From Sthenelais limicola (lineage: Eukaryota; Annelida; Polychaeta; Phyllodocida; Sigalionidae): a stretch of DNA of 64,000 nt. Within the stretch, counting starts at the first letter, position 1; each line of letters opens with the position of its first letter. Both the position numbers and the translations under genes were made by a program. The notes under the pieces are model-generated. The model made no database searches and was not told the DNA's origin. It was given only the letters and a program-made list of their open reading frames with translations. This document shows, in pieces, positions 59,626 to 64,000 of the stretch. Location of the stretch: assembly GCA_942159475.1 (NCBI GenBank), contig OW804096.1, positions 106,056,194 to 106,120,193 on the forward strand, written 5' to 3'.

Positions 59626-60699
59626 TCAAGAGGATGCCTCATTCGGTTGGAAGCGTGACATGTAGAACTTACAGTTTACACAGTAAACTTCATTAGCTAC
59701 GACCACCTTTTTACTGCACAGACCACAGCGGATCTGATCGGAGTCGCCATTAGAACTACTGGCTGAAGATGCCGTATCTTCATCAAAGTCTGAATCATAG
59801 CCATTAGCCAGAGTTGGTGCCGAGTCAGGACTCTGTCCCGGAACCATATTGTCCTGGCCCTGGCTGTCGGCAGAGCCTGGAACCAGGCGATTCTTGCTCT
59901 GCTCAAGCACCTTCGACACATATTGGATATAGTCAATTCCCTGGCTCTCTGTCATCTCCTCCTGGTCCACTACCAAGGCTACATTGTCTGAGAAGGAAAC
60001 ACTTTTCCTGCGCGGACGCCCCTCTCTTTTCTTTTTTAATGCTGATTTCGGTCGCTTGGGCGGTGACATTGTTTGAGGGTTAACGTCACTGTCTGTGTTA
60101 CTTTTACTACTGATTGAGACGTTCTGACAGGAACTGCTGTCAGATTCAATACCTTTAGTCCGACCCATAACCAAACCTTGGGCTTGGCCACTATCCACTG
60201 ATGACAAGCTAGATCTGTCGCCGCTACCCTCCTGGTTTTGAGGAGGAGCGAAGAATGTGCTAAAAGTAGGCTTAGATCGGTGAGTCCGCATTTTAATTTT
60301 TCCAGTGTTTTTCTTGTTTGGAGAAGAACTATTAGAGCCCTGTTCCAAATTGGCGACCATGTCACTTACACTGGTGTGTATTGTACCAGGTGATCCTTCA
60401 TCACTTCCTCCACAGGGTGGAAGTGTGTTGTCTCCTTGCGCCTGATTGGCCGGATGGATGTGCCGCGGATCTTGATTGACTGATTGGTGCCATGTAGCCT
60501 GGTTGGCGGCAAGAGGCTGAGCGGGCTGGTAGTAGGTTTCGAGTAATTCTGGGGGCGGAGGAGGAGGAAAGTTTTCCTCCCCCTCCTCGTACTGAAAAAG
60601 GTCCGGCGGTGGAGGTGGTGGGAAACTTTCATCTAGATCAGTGGAACATGTTGCGTTGGTCTCTGGTCCTTGTTGTGCTAACGTCAGTGCGTCGGGCAC
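59626..60699 (-). CDS. terminal exon of a proline-rich adaptor-like protein with EVH1 and PP1 motifs and a C-terminal Cys4 motif
   Basis: The exon encodes 357 residues and starts after a clean acceptor (ttcatttttacag, AG at 60701-60700). Its first codon, GTG, is Val from a spliced frame, not a start. Two FPPPPPP motifs with acidic flanks (residues 26-34 and 44-52) match Ena/VASP EVH1 ligands of the FPPPP type. A basic patch (KKKREGRPRRK) runs into KSVSFSDN (232-239), a PP1 RVxF-type docking motif that could also be a basophilic kinase site. Ser/Asp-rich regions follow. At the end C325-x2-C328-x11-C340-x2-C343 with YCVNC and FYMSRF looks like a small zinc-binding knot. Most of the exon looks disordered. 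I do not recognise the family. The motifs suggest a cytoplasmic actin-regulatory or signalling scaffold. Upstream exons lie beyond 60700 and were not found. Confidence 0.78.
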   Translation of the reverse strand: MPDALTLAQQGPETNATCSTDLDESFPPPPPPDLFQYEEGEENFPPPPPPELLETYYQPAQPLAANQATWHQSVNQDPRHIHPANQAQGDNTLPPCGGSDEGSPGTIHTSVSDMVANLEQGSNSSSPNKKNTGKIKMRTHRSKPTFSTFFAPPQNQEGSGDRSSLSSVDSGQAQGLVMGRTKGIESDSSSCQNVSISSKSNTDSDVNPQTMSPPKRPKSALKKKREGRPRRKSVSFSDNVALVVDQEEMTESQGIDYIQYVSKVLEQSKNRLVPGSADSQGQDNMVPGQSPDSAPTLANGYDSDFDEDTASSASSSNGDSDQIRCGLCSKKVVVANEVYCVNCKFYMSRFQPNEASS

Positions 60700-63600
60700 C
60701 TGTAAAAATGAAAACGATTTCTATGAGTTTTAATTAGCTGTAGGCTGTTAATTGGAAAACAGCTTATATTGAATCAAACACAACTTTACAAAATCATCCC
60801 AAACTATGGCAATAATCTAAATTTATTATATAAAAAGGAGTAAAGCACTACTTCTACTGACTATAGAAATCTACCAAGAATGACAACGCATGCGAGAGGC
60901 AAACATATGGACGACTTTTTCAGTTAAATCACGTTAAACTCGCATTAAACGTGATATCAAACTAAATTACTGAATCATAATAAAGCTTTCATCTAATTAA
61001 AAGTGGTTAAACTACTGGAAGGCACAATATTATTTATCAGTTGCCATTCCCCAACGTGTGAATAATGGGAGCGACTTAGGGCGGCCACCGTGGAAGCCAC
61101 ATGGGAAGCCAATTGGGTTTATATCCAGAAACGCAGCGTTAATGGGCCCAACACCCAGAGAGGATTATGAGGAGACATATAACACCAAACACCTAATCCG
61201 CTTGTAATGACATAGTGCAGTGGAAATATAGCTGGGTTGGGATATAGCATTAGCCCTTCCATTTCTTTAGCGATCATCATTAAAGGGTCGGCATAGATGA
61301 TGATTAAATGTCCCGCCTCTTGTCGGCAGCCCCCTAAAAACAAAACGCCTCTTTTCTTACTGGCCTTCCCTTTAACACTTGAAATGAAAGTATTCCTAGA
61401 ATAAATAGGTTTCTTTTCTCTTTGAGGGTGGTAGCTTTTGTAAACTAGAGAAGCCGATACGTTTTTAGAATTATTCTCCAGGCAGGAAACAGGAAACCTG
61501 GCCAAGCCTACGATGTAAACAAAGGCGTGAAATAAAAAGAAAACTAACAAAAAGAATGAATGTAAATGGTATCGTTCCTAGGTCCACTGAGGCGGTTATT
61601 AATGAAGTTTTTGAATAGCTGTGCCTTTATGCGAAACCATGGGAGCCATCAATCACCACAGTGTGCTGTATGGAGTGTGAGGGGCTGAGAGCGCTGCTGT
61701 GACATGTAGCCCACAATCTTACATTGCCTGTGTCAGAGACGAATGCGAATAGGCTCTGTCCCTCCCCACTAATGCTATCGAACTATGTCCAGAGACCATG
61801 GGTCAAAAATGGGACCTCAGAACAAAAGGGATGGTATCTAAGAGCATTTATGAAACGGGACACAATAAAAACTCTTATTCCTAACGAGCTTTTCGCCAGT
61901 TTAGTTTGTTTCCTTACAAAGTCTATATCCTGGCGAAACTCAGTGATGATAGAATGGTACAATCTGGCTGTGAATGAAAACTTACTAAACATTCAATCAT
62001 TTCCCTTCATTTGCTTTCACTTCCAACAATATTCGAATAGAGCATCTTACAGTTCGGCCCAAAGTGAAGTGATCTTGGAGAATATTTGGGGATGAATGAT
62101 GTTTAACTTATAGGATGGTACACACCTCATGCATATTATTCCCATGGAAGCCAACACAGATAACGAATTTTGGACTGTTGTCCATACAAACACATCCAAT
62201 AATATCGATCGCCATGCACAAGGTTTATTGGGCAATGAACGTTTCACTGGTCAACAGGGAGAATGGAAAACAGTGATTAAATAAGAGGAAACCACCAAGG
62301 TTTCACAGTGTTCTCCTTTAAGAGAAACTCTTTAAAGAAAGCCAATATTCAATGTGGGAAATCGGACAGGACAGATGTTACACCATTAGGTTTCAAGAAC
62401 ATTAACTCGGCCGCGCACTGAGACGGTGCAAACCAATGCTTTCGTGGCTGTAAATATCAGCGGGAACCGAGTCTAATCACTGGAGGAAGAACGAAACGCC
62501 CCTTGCCAAATGCAATGCGTTTTATATGGGAAAATAAACAGGATAGGGCCATCCCATTTCCAGTTATCTGTTTCGTACAGCTCTCAGATGGACATTCAAT
62601 CCAGTACTTATTTCTAGCTTGGTAACCTGATGTTGTTTGTCAGGGTCATCTTTCTCTGAATAGAGAGCCCTTCCAATTTGCCTCCGGATAATGACAGATG
62701 TTGAGGAAGTTCCAGATAAAACTGCAATCATAACGAGCCAAAACTGTGATAATAAAGCTGTTGTCTATACAAAACACCCATTAATATGTAGTGTTAAGCA
62801 GTCTCGGATATCTTCTACCTTTAAATGTAAAGGGCCTAGTCAACTAAGTCGATTGTCATGCGATTCTCACAGAAGTTAGTGCAATTGAGTCCTATGCGGC
62901 GCAAAATCGAATGAGAATCGGCTTATGTCATATATGGGGTGTCTTCCTAGTCAGAACAGTTCATTACATTTCATTTCAAAAGGGAGGCAAGTTCTTAATG
63001 ATGATAAATAATAGATTGGAAGCATTGATTGTTTGCTTAAGCGTAGGACCTCAGCACACACTAGGTTGTCATTCTCTGTGGGTCATTCCTAGAGGGGATA
63101 AACAAACATTGCCTCAACTGATTTATTAAAACCCTCACTAGTCCTAGTTGTCTGCCCGTCATCTCTAGCTGACTGCAATCAAGCACTGGTGCTATCTGTT
63201 ATCCTTACAGCCATACTCAGAATCCCAGAGCTAAGACCATAGTTCACACTTAGCCTCATCCGTCTCACAGGGGGCTGGATAAAAGGCGAGATATCAAACA
63301 GTCAAGTGTTGATCTCATCAACACAGGGCTCGAACTGCACCACCATTGCTGCCTGACCTGCGTCTCGGGCCCCAATAAGTTTCTAGCGTCAGCGTTTGCA
63401 GGCGGGTATGGTGATTAATACAGACGAGCAACTTTTTCCTGCTTACGCTAACACGGACATATTTGCGAAGAAACCCATACAGCGATATACCCAACGATGG
63501 TCCCTCACAACACTTGTTAAAAAAGATGAGTAACAAACAAAGCTGTGTCCATTACCAACAACCTCATAACACGGAACGCTACCACCCACATTTCACGTAA

Positions 63601-64000
63601 ATCTAGACACAGCTTTACTATGATAGCTCCTATCTACGAGACAAGATGTGGACCAATGTGCCAGAAGAGAAACCAGGCGATTACCACTCAATAGACACTA
63701 CACAATGTTGTAATAGGGTGGCACCAAAACAGGTAATTTACATTCACTCAGAGCGAAACACAGTTTAACAATAAGCTTTATATCATACAATTCCCCGGTA
63801 GTCATGCCAACTACACACCGCAGGTGTGGCTGTAAATTGCCTCTGGTCCCATGAGCGACCTTCCGGACATTAGCATGATAAGGACATGTCCGTCCCTCCA
63901 CATAAACCTTCGCACTAATAACTATGGTTTAGACACCGCTATAATTATAACTTTCCACAGAAGTGCCGTCAACATTGGAACTTCACGGGGACATAGTGGA
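60700..64000. other. intron and flank of the minus-strand gene
   Basis: No further exon could be identified. A 143-codon frame (61119-61550, minus) and a 123-codon frame (61724-62095, plus) show no domains or splice-consistent ends and are not called. A decayed hairpin repeat (62830-62926) is listed separately. Confidence 0.45.
62830..62926. repeat. decayed relative of the 9.3-kb hairpin repeat
   Basis: agggcctagtcaactaagtc followed by gattgtcatgcgatt matches the reverse complement of the 9276-9340 repeat. The right part, gcggcgcaaaatcgaatgag plus aatcggctta, matches it in direct orientation. Together they form a larger, degraded palindrome of the same family. Confidence 0.65.

Noticed and set aside
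61119..61550. 143-codon minus-strand frame with a hydrophobic start
   Set aside because: No recognisable family, no splice-consistent context, and the rest of the product lacks protein-like features. Most likely chance.
61724..62095. 123-codon plus-strand frame
   Set aside because: It overlaps another antisense frame and has no domain or splice support.
63300..63345. tRNA-like B-box (gggctcgaactgc) suggesting a tRNA or SINE
   Set aside because: No A-box, no cloverleaf and no A-rich tail could be paired with it.
1..64000. CRISPR arrays, bacterial operons, phage genes
   Set aside because: Intron-containing genes, LINEs and Helitron-like elements show animal DNA. The tandem repeats seen are two-copy duplications or minisatellites, not spaced direct repeats.

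Overview
This window is animal nuclear DNA, AT-rich and gene-poor. It has spliced genes with long introns, and non-LTR retrotransposons, Helitron-like elements and MITE-like inverted repeats fill much of the rest. The combination (Tx1/L1-type and CR1/Jockey-type LINEs, A|T-inserted elements ending in CTAG, a Ly6/QVR-type gene with a GPI-like tail) suggests a marine invertebrate such as a deuterostome or lophotrochozoan. The species cannot be fixed from sequence alone. There are no operons, rRNA, tRNA or CRISPR arrays that I can support.

Layout. 1-4 kb: non-coding, with a 22-bp perfect inverted-repeat pair. 4.07-7.0 kb: a 5'-truncated CR1/Jockey-type LINE on the minus strand, bracketed by an exceptionally long (113 bp) target-site duplication. 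7-17.7 kb: non-coding, with a TG microsatellite, a 65-bp hairpin repeat, a palindromic element, a Helitron-like element (10563-11460) and an element with ccccgcc-rich inverted termini (12631-13281). 17.7-18.2 kb: a decayed LINE reverse-transcriptase relic. 19.4-25.9 kb: a nearly complete Tx1/L1-type LINE on the minus strand. 26.3-27.3 kb: an LTR-like regulatory block. 27.9-28.7 kb: a second Helitron-like copy. 28.9-32.6 kb: a 5'-truncated second Tx1/L1-type LINE. 32.6-41 kb: non-coding, with a 213-bp foldback. 41.1-49.7 kb: two exons of a plus-strand Ly6/uPAR (QVR-like) gene, separated by an 8.2-kb intron that holds a tandem duplication. 49.7-59.6 kb: non-coding. 59.6-60.7 kb: the terminal exon of a minus-strand gene for a proline-rich, acidic protein with two Ena/VASP-type FPPPP motifs, a PP1-type KSVSF motif and a C-terminal Cys4 motif. 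60.7-64 kb: non-coding.

The most striking observation is in the 19.4-25.9 kb LINE. Its ORF1 reads as a standard L1-type ORF1 protein (acidic N-terminus, coiled coil, RRM-like domain, C-terminal domain) and then continues, in the same frame, into a roughly 157-residue region that looks like a NADAR (YbiA/DUF1768) domain. That family includes enzymes that remove ADP-ribose from guanine in nucleic acids. A retrotransposon nucleic-acid chaperone carrying its own possible ADP-ribose eraser would be a plausible, testable counter-defence system. The assignment rests on motif reading alone.
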